64,000 bases of DNA, taken from positions 62,001 through 126,000 of the forward strand of contig NZ_MNPW01000007.1 of NCBI RefSeq assembly GCF_001983175.1, in the 5' to 3' direction. Made by a program: the position numbers and the translations under genes. The notes under the pieces were generated by a model. The model saw only the letters and a list, made by a program, of their open reading frames with translations. It made no database searches and had not been told where the DNA came from. This DNA comes from Pseudomonas cedrina subsp. cedrina. GTDB lineage: Bacteria; Pseudomonadota; Gammaproteobacteria; Pseudomonadales; Pseudomonadaceae. Below are positions 16,831 through 24,976 of the stretch, piece after piece. The stretch's first letter is position 1, and every line of letters begins with the position of its first letter.

Positions 16831-17016
16831 GAATCCGCGCTGGCGTTCATCCCGCTGACGTTGTCGGTGTTCTGGTCGTCCCTGGCCTTTGTGCTGACTG
16901 GTGGCGTGCTGGTGGGCACGGTGCTGACGCTGCTGTTTTTGCTGGCGCTGGGCAGTGTGGTGCTGGGCCGGGAGAAGACGAAAGTTGTCGAAACGTCCCA
17001 CATAACCGCCGGATAA
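16831..17016 (+). pseudogene. Remnant of an RND efflux permease C-terminus
   Basis: About 61 codons in one frame read like the last two helices of an RND pump: 'FIPLTLSVFWSSLAFVLTGG' then 'VGTVLTLLFLLALGSV'. The usual 'LFLPALY' has become 'LFLLALG'. No upstream RND sequence joins it, the frame has no start of its own, and it sits in the 405-bp gap between the MFS promoter and the rhs gene. It is best explained as the tail of a deleted gene. Confidence 0.6.
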
Positions 17017-17050
17017 GCTCTACTCCTCTCCTGCGCAAAGCGCTGCAAAG

Positions 17051-17120
17051 TCCCTCGCCTGAATACACAGTGCGAGGGATTGCAGATGGTTTTACGTGTC
17101 AGTGCCCCGGTTAACGGGGC
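17051..17120 (+). promoter_or_regulatory. Two hairpins in the rhs leader, one covering the ribosome site
   Basis: TCCCTCGC at 17051 pairs with GCGAGGGA at 17072. GCCCCG at 17104 pairs with CGGGGC at 17115 around GTTAA. The second hairpin's 3' arm contains the GGGG that would serve as Shine-Dalgarno for the ATG at 17127, so folding could limit translation of the toxin gene. Confidence 0.45.
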
Positions 17121-17126
17121 TGCTTC

Positions 17127-20100
17127 ATGATCCAGCTAACCGGCCAAACCATTGGCTACTTGGTGCTGGCCACGATGGATTCGAAGACGCGGGACGTCGA
17201 ATCCGTTCTCAGCGACTTCAAACGCTGCCTCAACCACTACGACGCCTGGGCCGAGAGTTTTTTCAGCTTTTCGGCATTGGCTATCGAACAGGTCTTCAAG
17301 GTTGGGGATGGAGTGGCGCTGGTGGCGCCGATCAACCGCTCGATTATCCCCAGCAGCACCGTCGCGACCTGCCCGGCAAGCGGCACGCTGGCCCTGGTGC
17401 ATATGTTCCAGAGTTCACGGTTCGTGCCCATTGGCAATACGCCCGTGATGGTGCAGCGCATCGACCCCGACGGCGGCCCTCTGGGCGAGCCGATCCACAA
17501 GACCATCGGCCCAAGCGGCATTCTCGAAATCACGGAGTGCGATCGCAACCAGCGCTACCGCGTCAGTTTCTACCCCGATGTTTCCAAAGCGCATTTCAAA
17601 GCGTTGTACGCCTCCTATCAATCGGTTATTGCCCCGCTGGAAGGTTGGCTGCGCAGCGAATGGGCCACCACCTTCGCACCGCTGTGGAAGGGTTATTCCG
17701 AAGCCAACTTCCTCAAGCGCTACCTCTCGCTGCATCAGGCCTACGCGCGTGGGTTCGGCGAAGCGCTGTACTCGCTATGGGACAACCTCAAGCAGTTGGC
17801 CCAGTGGCTTGCCGACCCGTTGGGGCATGCCGAACAGCTGCTGCATTACCTGTCCCAGGAGGAATTGGACAAGCTGCTGAGTCTCGGCGCGGACACCCTG
17901 GCCAAGGGCCTTTTGGTGCTCAGCGATGAACCGCTGTTGTTTATCTACCTGGCGGCAATGGTCAGTTGGATGCGGATGTTGCCGCCGCCTTACATGAACG
18001 AATTGCTCGGGGAAATCACCGCTGAAGTATTGATCAACCTGTTGCTGGGCCTCGCCACTGCCGGGATGGGCATGGCGGTGCGGATGAGTACGAAGGTGCT
18101 GGGCGGCATCAAGTCTCAACGTGCGCGCCGATGGCTGGAGCACATGGCCGGGCAGTTTGGCAAAGCTCGCGTGGATGATCACGCCGAGCTCGCCAAGCCG
18201 ATTCTATTGGGTGGGCCTGCGACGCCGATCAGGACGATTCCGGATGTGCCGTTGAGGGTTGGGGATCAGTTGGTTTCGAATCCGGTGCCGGTGGTTCGCA
18301 ACAAGACCCAGCGGACGGCGTTGGTGCGGCAGGAACATGTCGATGACGTGCCTGCGGTTGCGAAGAACCCGGCGGGGGATGCGGCTGATTCTTCGGATAA
18401 AACCGCAACCAACGGCTGCCCGGTGTCGATGGTCACGGACGAGGAGCTGCTGACGCTGACCGAAGGTGTGCTGGACGGGATTTTGCCGTTTGAGTGGACC
18501 CGGTTGTACCGCACCAGTGCGGTGGAAGTGGATGGCGGGTTGGGGTTTGGTTGGAGTCACTCGCTAGCGCATCGGCTTAGTGTTTCCGGTGATTCGGTGG
18601 TGTGGACGGATCATGAGAATCGGTCGACTGCCCTGCCCTTGCCGACTATTGCTCGGCCGGCGATTACCAATAGCCTGGCGGAAGCGGCGATCTATTTGGG
18701 GGCGCTGCCAGGTGAGTTGGTGCTGGCCCAGGCATCGCGCTTCTATCACTTTCGCAACGGCGTGCTGACGGCGATCAGCGATGCGTATGACAACCGGCTG
18801 CGGATTTCCCGAGATTTTTTGGGGCGCATTGAGCGGCTGGATAACGGCGTCGGGCGTTCGCTGTTTTTGCGCTATGCGTCGGGCCGCATCGTCGCGGTGG
18901 ACTACCAGATTGAGCGGGCGGTGGACGACGGTCCGTTTGTCTGGGTGACGGAGCAGACCATTGTTTCCTACGCCTATGACGACCTTGGACGGCTGGTTTC
19001 GGCGACCAATGCTGTCGGCGAAAGTGAGGTTTATCGGTACGACGAACAGCACGTCATTCTTAAGCGTGGGTTGGCCGGTGGGGCGAGTTTTTACTGGGAG
19101 TGGGAGCGGACTGGCAAAGCGGCGCGGTGTGTCCGGCATTGGGCCAGCTTTTCGCGGATGGACACGCGGTATGTCTGGGGAGATGACGACAGCGTTGTCG
19201 TTCACAACGCTGATGGCAGCCAGGAAGTCTATGTCCACGATGATCGGGCGCGACTGGTGCAACGCATCGACCCGGATGGCGCCCAGCACTTCAAATCCTA
19301 CGATAACAAAGGTCGGCTAACGGTTGAGCAAGACCCGCTCGGGGCAATCACGGCGTATCAGTACGACGAAGCCGGGCGTTTGGTGGCGTTGTTTCCAGGG
19401 GATGACGAACCGACTTCCTACGAGCACGACAACGGTTTCGTACGGGTGGTGCGGCGTGGCGAAGCGGTTTGGAAATATGAGCGTAATGACCAGGGCGACG
19501 TTACGCGCAGGACCGATCCCGACGGCAATGCTACCGACTACAGCTACAACAAATACGGACAACTGACGCAGGTCTGGTACCCCGATAACAGCTGTCATCG
19601 CTTAGTGTGGAATGCGCGCGGCCAGTTGCTGGAAGAGCAGTTGCCCAATGGCGGAGTAAAGCGCTATCGCTACGACGATCTAGGCCGGCAGATTGCGCGC
19701 GAAGATGAGCACGGCGCGCTCACGCAATTTGAGTGGAACAACGTTGGGCGATTAATCCAAATCGTCCTGCCGAGCGGCGACACGCGTAAATATACCTACA
19801 ACGCCTACGGAAAAATCACCTCCGAACGCGATGAACTGGGCCACGTCACCCACTACGAATATGCCGACGGCCTGCACCTGATCAGCCGCCGCATCAATGC
19901 CGACGGTACCCAGGTCAACTACCGCTACGACAACGCCCGGCTGCTGCTGACCGAAATCGAAAACGAAGTCGGCGAAACCTACCGACTCCAGTACTACAAA
20001 AACGGTCTGATCCAGCAGGAAATCGGCTTCGACGGCCAGCGCACCGCCTACGTCTACGACCTCAACGGCAACCTCCAAGAAAAAACCGAACACGGCGACG

Positions 20101-21815
20101 ACGGCAGTCAGCTAATCATCCGCTACGAACGCGACCACGCCGGACGCCTCGTCAGAAAAACCCTGCCCGACGGCAACATCATCGATTACGCCTACGACCG
20201 CCAGGGCAATCTCCTCAGCGTCGACGACGGCCATTGGTTTTTAGCCTACGAATACGATCAGCAAAACCGCCTCACCGCCGAACACCAAGGCTGGGGCACC
20301 CTGCGCTACGGCTACGACGCCTGCGGCCAGCTACAAAAACTGCGCCTACCGGATAACAACCGCCTCACCTTCAATCATGACAAAGGCGGCCATCTCGCCA
20401 GCGTCGAACTGAATGGTGACGTACTCACCTCCCATCTCTTCAAGGCAGGCCAGGAACACCAACGCCAACAAGGCCAGCTCCTCAGCCACTATCACTACGA
20501 CGATCAACAGCGCCTGCACGCCCACGCCGTCACTCAACAGGAACATTACCTTTACGAGCGCCACTACGATTACGACAAATCCGGCAACCTCACACGCCTC
20601 AACGACACCCGCAAAGGCGAACACCACTACCACTACGACCTACTCAACCACCTAACCCGCGCCGACCACTCCCAAGGCGAACAGGAACGCTTCGCCCACG
20701 ACCCGGCCGGCAACCTGCTCATGCAAGACCGCCCCGGCCCCGACATCGTCGCCGGCAACCGCCTGATGATCCAGGGCGACCGCCACTACGACTACGACGC
20801 CTTCGGCAACCTCATCCGCGAACGACGCGGCAAAGGCCAACAACTCGTCACCGAATACCACTACGACTGCCAGCACCGCCTGATCGGCATCACCCAACCC
20901 AACGGAAAAACCGCCAGCTACCGCTACGACCCGTTTGGCCGCCGTATCAGCAAAACCGTCGACGGCAAAACCACCGAATTTTTCTGGCAAGGCGACAAGC
21001 TCATCGCCGAACACCACGCGGACCGACACCGCAGTTACCTCTACGAACCGGACAGCTTCCGCCCGCTGGCGCTGTTGGAAGGCTTCGGTCCAAAAGAAGT
21101 CAGACCCTACCACTACCAACTCGACCACCTGGGCACGCCTCAGGAACTCACCGCCCCGGACGGCGAAATCGTCTGGTCCGCGCATTACCGCACCTACGGA
21201 GAAATCACCCGCCTCGACATCAACACAATCGACAACCCGCTGCGCTTCCAAGGGCAGTACTTCGATCAGGAAAGCGGACTGCACTACAACCGCCATCGCT
21301 ACTACCATCCGGATATTGGTCGTTACCTGACACCGGATCCGGTGAAGCTGGCGGGTGGGATCAATGCGTACCAGTACGTGCCCAACCCGACCGGGTGGGT
21401 TGATCCGTTAGGATTAAGTTGTACGGTTGGAAATTGCCCTGGAGGAGTTCTAGATGCACATGAAAATGCAGGCGGGCATTTGCTTAGGAAGCACGTAGAA
21501 CAGACCGATGCACAATTGGTAGCAAGGCTAGAGCTGGAACCTGCTATCCCAGCTGCGTCTACATTCATAAGTAAAGAGAAAGCAGAAGCGCTTGTTTCTG
21601 AAAGTCTAAGCAACCACCGCCAAGAAATCCTAACATTCCTGGAGGGAACAAAAGACAAACACATAATAAAAGAAAACTCAAGCCAACCCACAGGATTAAG
21701 TATTATTAGAGGGACTACTTCGCCTATACTCGTTTACAAATTCATTCTGGTCTTAAAGAGAAGACCTGCAATGCCAGACGGCTATCTATTACTGACAGGA
21801 TACCCAGAAAAATGA
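17127..21815 (+). CDS. Rhs polymorphic toxin with C-terminal RNase A-like domain
   Basis: 1562 residues. Residues 1-400 form an N-terminal region with two hydrophobic segments (near 273-295 and 305-330) and no PAAR motif I can recognise. From about 430, 'GCPVSMVTDEELLTLTEG' begins the Rhs shell, followed by many YD repeats to about 1330 and the self-cleavage core ending D1426-PLGL-1430. The 132-residue tail is AT-rich and foreign to the rest. It matches the bacterial CdiA RNase A fold: 'GGHLLRKHV', 'PAASTFISKEKAEA', 'ILVYKFILVLKR' and 'YLLLTGYP'. His1456, Arg1467, Thr1557 and Tyr1559 have the same spacing as the published catalytic His, Arg, Thr and Tyr of the Yersinia kristensenii CdiA toxin. 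It probably kills competitors by RNA cleavage after type VI secretion; no vgrG or chaperone gene is nearby. Confidence 0.9.
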   Translation: MIQLTGQTIGYLVLATMDSKTRDVESVLSDFKRCLNHYDAWAESFFSFSALAIEQVFKVGDGVALVAPINRSIIPSSTVATCPASGTLALVHMFQSSRFVPIGNTPVMVQRIDPDGGPLGEPIHKTIGPSGILEITECDRNQRYRVSFYPDVSKAHFKALYASYQSVIAPLEGWLRSEWATTFAPLWKGYSEANFLKRYLSLHQAYARGFGEALYSLWDNLKQLAQWLADPLGHAEQLLHYLSQEELDKLLSLGADTLAKGLLVLSDEPLLFIYLAAMVSWMRMLPPPYMNELLGEITAEVLINLLLGLATAGMGMAVRMSTKVLGGIKSQRARRWLEHMAGQFGKARVDDHAELAKPILLGGPATPIRTIPDVPLRVGDQLVSNPVPVVRNKTQRTALVRQEHVDDVPAVAKNPAGDAADSSDKTATNGCPVSMVTDEELLTLTEGVLDGILPFEWTRLYRTSAVEVDGGLGFGWSHSLAHRLSVSGDSVVWTDHENRSTALPLPTIARPAITNSLAEAAIYLGALPGELVLAQASRFYHFRNGVLTAISDAYDNRLRISRDFLGRIERLDNGVGRSLFLRYASGRIVAVDYQIERAVDDGPFVWVTEQTIVSYAYDDLGRLVSATNAVGESEVYRYDEQHVILKRGLAGGASFYWEWERTGKAARCVRHWASFSRMDTRYVWGDDDSVVVHNADGSQEVYVHDDRARLVQRIDPDGAQHFKSYDNKGRLTVEQDPLGAITAYQYDEAGRLVALFPGDDEPTSYEHDNGFVRVVRRGEAVWKYERNDQGDVTRRTDPDGNATDYSYNKYGQLTQVWYPDNSCHRLVWNARGQLLEEQLPNGGVKRYRYDDLGRQIAREDEHGALTQFEWNNVGRLIQIVLPSGDTRKYTYNAYGKITSERDELGHVTHYEYADGLHLISRRINADGTQVNYRYDNARLLLTEIENEVGETYRLQYYKNGLIQQEIGFDGQRTAYVYDLNGNLQEKTEHGDDGSQLIIRYERDHAGRLVRKTLPDGNIIDYAYDRQGNLLSVDDGHWFLAYEYDQQNRLTAEHQGWGTLRYGYDACGQLQKLRLPDNNRLTFNHDKGGHLASVELNGDVLTSHLFKAGQEHQRQQGQLLSHYHYDDQQRLHAHAVTQQEHYLYERHYDYDKSGNLTRLNDTRKGEHHYHYDLLNHLTRADHSQGEQERFAHDPAGNLLMQDRPGPDIVAGNRLMIQGDRHYDYDAFGNLIRERRGKGQQLVTEYHYDCQHRLIGITQPNGKTASYRYDPFGRRISKTVDGKTTEFFWQGDKLIAEHHADRHRSYLYEPDSFRPLALLEGFGPKEVRPYHYQLDHLGTPQELTAPDGEIVWSAHYRTYGEITRLDINTIDNPLRFQGQYFDQESGLHYNRHRYYHPDIGRYLTPDPVKLAGGINAYQYVPNPTGWVDPLGLSCTVGNCPGGVLDAHENAGGHLLRKHVEQTDAQLVARLELEPAIPAASTFISKEKAEALVSESLSNHRQEILTFLEGTKDKHIIKENSSQPTGLSIIRGTTSPILVYKFILVLKRRPAMPDGYLLLTGYPEK

Positions 21816-22132
21816 ATATTCCACTGACAGAGCTTCAACAATTTTTTGGAGGTTACTTTCATCAAGACTGGATAGAGGAGTATTCTTCGGCTGATGAAGC
21901 CATTGGCTCTTTCTTATTAGACTCAAATAAAGAGGCAATCATCATTGTAAAAAGCGAAATTCTGGAGCTGATAAGTTCCTATACCACTGAATCTGATCTT
22001 CGAAACAACTTATTACACGAACAGCATTGCTATTACCACTACCCACATCAATGGACATCCGGGCTAGCATGGCTGAACCATATTATTGTGAAATTCGATG
22101 AATACTTACTTAAACAAGAGAACCTTGTCTAG
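21812..22132 (+). CDS. Immunity protein for the Rhs RNase A-like toxin (CdiI type)
   Basis: A 106-residue acidic cytoplasmic protein with no signal or membrane segment. 'LQQFFGGYFHQDWIEEYSSADEAI' matches the start of CdiI_2-type immunity proteins, and 'CYYHYPHQWTSGLAWLNHI' matches their end. Its ATG overlaps the rhs stop (ATGA), the usual toxin-immunity coupling. It should bind and block the toxin tail. Base composition is AT-rich like the toxin tail, so the two were acquired together. Confidence 0.85.
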   Translation: MNIPLTELQQFFGGYFHQDWIEEYSSADEAIGSFLLDSNKEAIIIVKSEILELISSYTTESDLRNNLLHEQHCYYHYPHQWTSGLAWLNHIIVKFDEYLLKQENLV

Positions 22133-22189
22133 TAAGCATTCATGTGGCGAGCGAGCTTGAGCGGCCAAAGTCAGTGCAATGGAGGGATT

Positions 22190-22313
22190 GATCGTTCCCA
22201 CGCTCCGCGTGGTAATGCATCCCGTGACGCTTTGCGTCACCTATACACATTGAGCTGTCGACGGGCCGCGGAGCGTCACAGGCGGCATTCCCACGCGGAG
22301 CGTGGGAACGATC
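22190..22313. repeat. Palindromic repeat, second family (124 bp)
   Basis: Perfect 23-bp terminal arms begin GATCGTTCCCACGC and end GCGTGGGAACGATC. An inner stem GTGACGC-TTT-GCGTCAC lies inside. The same family occurs at 54104-54210. It separates the live immunity gene from the decayed cassette. Confidence 0.9.
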
Positions 22314-22356
22314 AATGGCGCGCAAACAACACTCGAATCTCAGCTCGAACGATTGA

Positions 22357-22659
22357 ATACCGCAAAAAAATCCGACGACAGGAATTATTGAACGCTACAC
22401 GTCAGGTCCGAATACAGGGGAACCTAAATACCCACCGGCTGCAACTAAATATCTCAGCCACCGTGACCAATTAAATTCGATATACCGAGCCCAGCTCATC
22501 TTTAGAAGAAACGGACTCGCCGCATCAATGAGACCTATGGACATGGGCAAGATTATTGGTGAAGGATACTCAAATAATGGAATGGGATACAGTCAGAAGC
22601 CCAAAGCAAGGGTGATATTAAATAACCAAGGCAACCCAAAAACAGCTTACACGGAGTGA
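22357..22659 (+). pseudogene. Orphan toxin tail fragment without start codon
   Basis: An open frame of 100 codons after an in-frame TGA, with no usable start. Its middle reads 'TSGPNTGEPKYPP', 'YLSHRDQLNSIYRAQLI' and 'RNGLAASMRPMDMGK'; it ends 'NNQGNPKTAYTE'. It is AT-rich and placed like the displaced Rhs tails left when a new toxin tip replaces the old one. I do not recognise the toxin family. The ATG of the next, immunity-like frame follows 7 bases after its stop. Confidence 0.5.
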
Positions 22660-22666
22660 TGAAGAA

Positions 22667-22981
22667 ATGAAAAACAAGCCCAGCATGTCCATAATCCGTG
22701 GACTATTGTTCACTTACGACATTGAAAACACGGACGATATAGAGCGAGAAAAATTTATCGCCTCAAAGAATATAAACAACGAGAAAGAACTTACAGAACT
22801 TTTTGACAAATTAACCAAGCCAGACTTCCAGAATTACACGAGAGCTGAGCAAGAGTAGTTCATCGACTCAATAACACACTTTCTCGCCATTAACGACAGC
22901 TTTGATTCGATTTTTAAAACAATGGCGACTTATTTCAGCACACCTATAATTGATCAAACTAAATCATGCGAGTTCTTTTGA
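22667..22981 (+). pseudogene. Immunity-like gene broken by an in-frame amber codon
   Basis: ATG at 22667 follows GGAG and gives 63 residues ('MSIIRGLLFTYDIENTDDI' near the start) to a TAG at 22856. The same frame then stays open for 40 more codons ('FIDSITHFLAINDSFDS') to TGA at 22979. The full 104-codon frame has normal immunity-protein size, so the TAG is probably a disabling mutation. It sits directly behind the orphan toxin tail, as its immunity gene would. Family not recognised. Confidence 0.5.
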
Positions 22982-23060
22982 GATGCTTAAAAAACTATTA
23001 CAACATTACCACCACTGCTAAATTTGGTGCTCGGCCGACTGGCTTGATAGAAAAGCCAAA

Positions 23061-23510
23061 TTGGCTAATTATCGTTTCTTAAGCGAGCAAACAATGCTGA
23101 AGCACCCATTAATGAACATCCCATACACCCCTAACATCTCTCATATATTAGGAGCGCTATCGATATATGACCTTGAAGAAACGGTTGGAAAAACACTATG
23201 GCAGTACGACCCTAACAATGAGAAAGATAGGGAAGCAATCATTACCTCCTTTATTCTTAAGGATCTTATGTACCTGTCATATAGACACCGCTCTGTATTG
23301 ATGTCCGCACTTAAAGAGGCATTAGACCAACCCTATTTCGACTTCGCCAAAGAATTCGAAAGCGATTATGACGAATACATAACCATGGCTTGGAACGAAA
23401 CCGAAATAGCCGATCCCCGAGGCTTCTTCGCCGACATCTACCGACTCGCCAACGAAGTCTGGAAAGACGACCTCGAAAAAGCCAGCCTCGAAGACCCATC
23501 AACTTGGTAA
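23061..23510 (+). CDS. Hypothetical acidic protein, possibly a truncated immunity gene
   Basis: Up to 149 residues, AT-rich, with acidic stretches 'LYDLEETVGK'-like ('SIYDLEETVGKTLWQYD') and 'EFESDYDEYITMAWNE'. I do not recognise it. The frame is open further back to an ATG at 22983 but is interrupted by TAA at 23019, so the original gene may have been longer. Possible present starts are TTG 23061 and ATG 23094, neither with a good ribosome site. It is the third frame of the toxin/immunity tract, so an immunity role is plausible but unproven. Confidence 0.45.
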   Translation: MANYRFLSEQTMLKHPLMNIPYTPNISHILGALSIYDLEETVGKTLWQYDPNNEKDREAIITSFILKDLMYLSYRHRSVLMSALKEALDQPYFDFAKEFESDYDEYITMAWNETEIADPRGFFADIYRLANEVWKDDLEKASLEDPSTW

Positions 23511-23543
23511 AACCAACACCGCTCTCCAAGCCAACACCGCCCC

Positions 23544-23678
23544 CTGTAGTGAGCGAGCTTGCTCGCGCTGGGCCGCGAAGCGGCCCCATTCCAGGCAATG
23601 CGTATTTACAGTTAAATCGGTATCGCCTGTTTTGGGGCTGCTGCGCAGCCCGACGCAGGGCAAGCCTGCTCGCCACAG
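23544..23678. repeat. REP doublet (diverged)
   Basis: The left arm begins CTGTAGTGAGCGAGCTTGCT; the right arm ends GCTCGCCACAG after an AT-rich linker. It has the architecture of the doublet at 59074 but more mismatches. It lies between the toxin tract and the convergent M20 peptidase. Confidence 0.7.
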
Positions 23679-23698
23679 GGAAGGTAAGCTCAGCCAGA

Positions 23699-24928
23699 TC
23701 AGCGTTTACTCAGTTCCATGATCATCCGGCTAAGCAGATAAACCCGCGGTACCACACTATCCACCTCGGCATACTCATCCGCCGTGTGAATATTGCCCCC
23801 CACAATCCCAAACCCATCCAGCGTCGGCGTGCCGACCCCAGCCGACAAACTCGCATCCGCGGCCCCGCCGCTGCCTTCAATCGTCAGCTTCTTGCCCAAC
23901 TCCGCATAAATCCCTTGGGCAATCGCCACCAATTTATCCGACTCCGCCGTCTGCGGCATCGGTGGCAACCCGCGCTGCAACGTGGTTTTCACTTCTGTCT
24001 CCGGGATCAGTTTGTTCGCCGACACCCGCACCAGATCTTTCTCGATCCGGTCAAACTCTTCCGGCAGCGCCGCGCGCACGTCCGCTTTGGCGGTGGCCTG
24101 GTCGGGGATGACGTTGGTGCGGTCGCCAGCCTTGAGCACGGTGAAGTTGATGGTGGTTTTCTTCTCTTCATCGCCCAGTTTGCCCAGTTGCAGGATCTGG
24201 TGCGCCGCTTCCATGGCGGCGTTGCGGCCCAGTTCCGGGGCGACGCCGGCGTGAGCGGCTTTGCCTTTGACTTCGACCACGGCGGTGGCGCTGCCTTTGC
24301 GCCATACCACCAGGCCATCAGCCGGGCGGCCGGGTTCGAGGTTGAGGGTGACGTCGTGGCCCTTGGCGGTGTTGCGGATGAGTTCGGAGGCGGCCTGGGA
24401 GCCGGTTTCTTCGCTGGCGTCGAGCAGGAAGGTGATTTGCGCGTAGTCCTTGAAACCCTGGTCCTTGAGGACTTTGAGCGCGTAGATGCCGGCGACGATG
24501 CCGCCCTTGTCGTCCATCACGCCGGGGCCATAGGCGCGGCCGTCCTTGATGTGGAACGGGCGCTCGGCGGCCGAGCCTTCCTTGAAGACGGTGTCCATGT
24601 GAGCCATCAGCAGGATCCTGGCCTTGCCGGTGCCCTTGAGGGTGGCAACCACATGGCTGTTATTGGCCGCTTTATCCGGCACCAGCTCAATGCTGAAGCC
24701 CAGCTGTTTGAGCTCATCAACGGCGATGTCGCGCACTTGGGTCAGGCCCGGTTCATAGCCCGACCCCGAGTCGATGTTGACCAGGCGCTCCAGCAGCTTC
24801 AAGGCCTCTGCCTTGTACTGCTCGGCTTGCGCCTGGATCGGTTTGTGGGGTTCGGCGCTGTAGGCCGGCGCGGCGAAGGACAACGCCAGGGTGGCGGCCA
24901 GGAGGGTGCGGGAGAAGTTGAAGAGCAT
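23699..24928 (-). CDS. Exported M20-family metallopeptidase (glutamate carboxypeptidase-like)
   Basis: 409 residues with a signal peptide (about 1-25, ends AYSA/E). Zinc-site motifs of the M20 family are 'LLMAHMDTV', 'GVMDDKGGIVAG', the catalytic 'LDASEETGS' and the C-terminal His in 'GNIHTADEYAE'. I start at 24928 because AAGGA lies upstream and the signal peptide is then intact. It resembles carboxypeptidase G2, which removes C-terminal glutamate from folates or peptides in the periplasm. Substrate not determinable. Confidence 0.9.
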   Translation of the reverse strand: MLFNFSRTLLAATLALSFAAPAYSAEPHKPIQAQAEQYKAEALKLLERLVNIDSGSGYEPGLTQVRDIAVDELKQLGFSIELVPDKAANNSHVVATLKGTGKARILLMAHMDTVFKEGSAAERPFHIKDGRAYGPGVMDDKGGIVAGIYALKVLKDQGFKDYAQITFLLDASEETGSQAASELIRNTAKGHDVTLNLEPGRPADGLVVWRKGSATAVVEVKGKAAHAGVAPELGRNAAMEAAHQILQLGKLGDEEKKTTINFTVLKAGDRTNVIPDQATAKADVRAALPEEFDRIEKDLVRVSANKLIPETEVKTTLQRGLPPMPQTAESDKLVAIAQGIYAELGKKLTIEGSGGAADASLSAGVGTPTLDGFGIVGGNIHTADEYAEVDSVVPRVYLLSRMIMELSKR

Positions 24929-24976
24929 AAACCGATCCTTGTTTTCTGTGGGAAGGTGCCGTAACACCCTACCCCA

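Noticed and set aside
18950..21350. Internal repeats of the rhs gene as a separate repeat array
   Set aside because: They are the coding YD repeats of the Rhs shell, diverged at DNA level and in frame.
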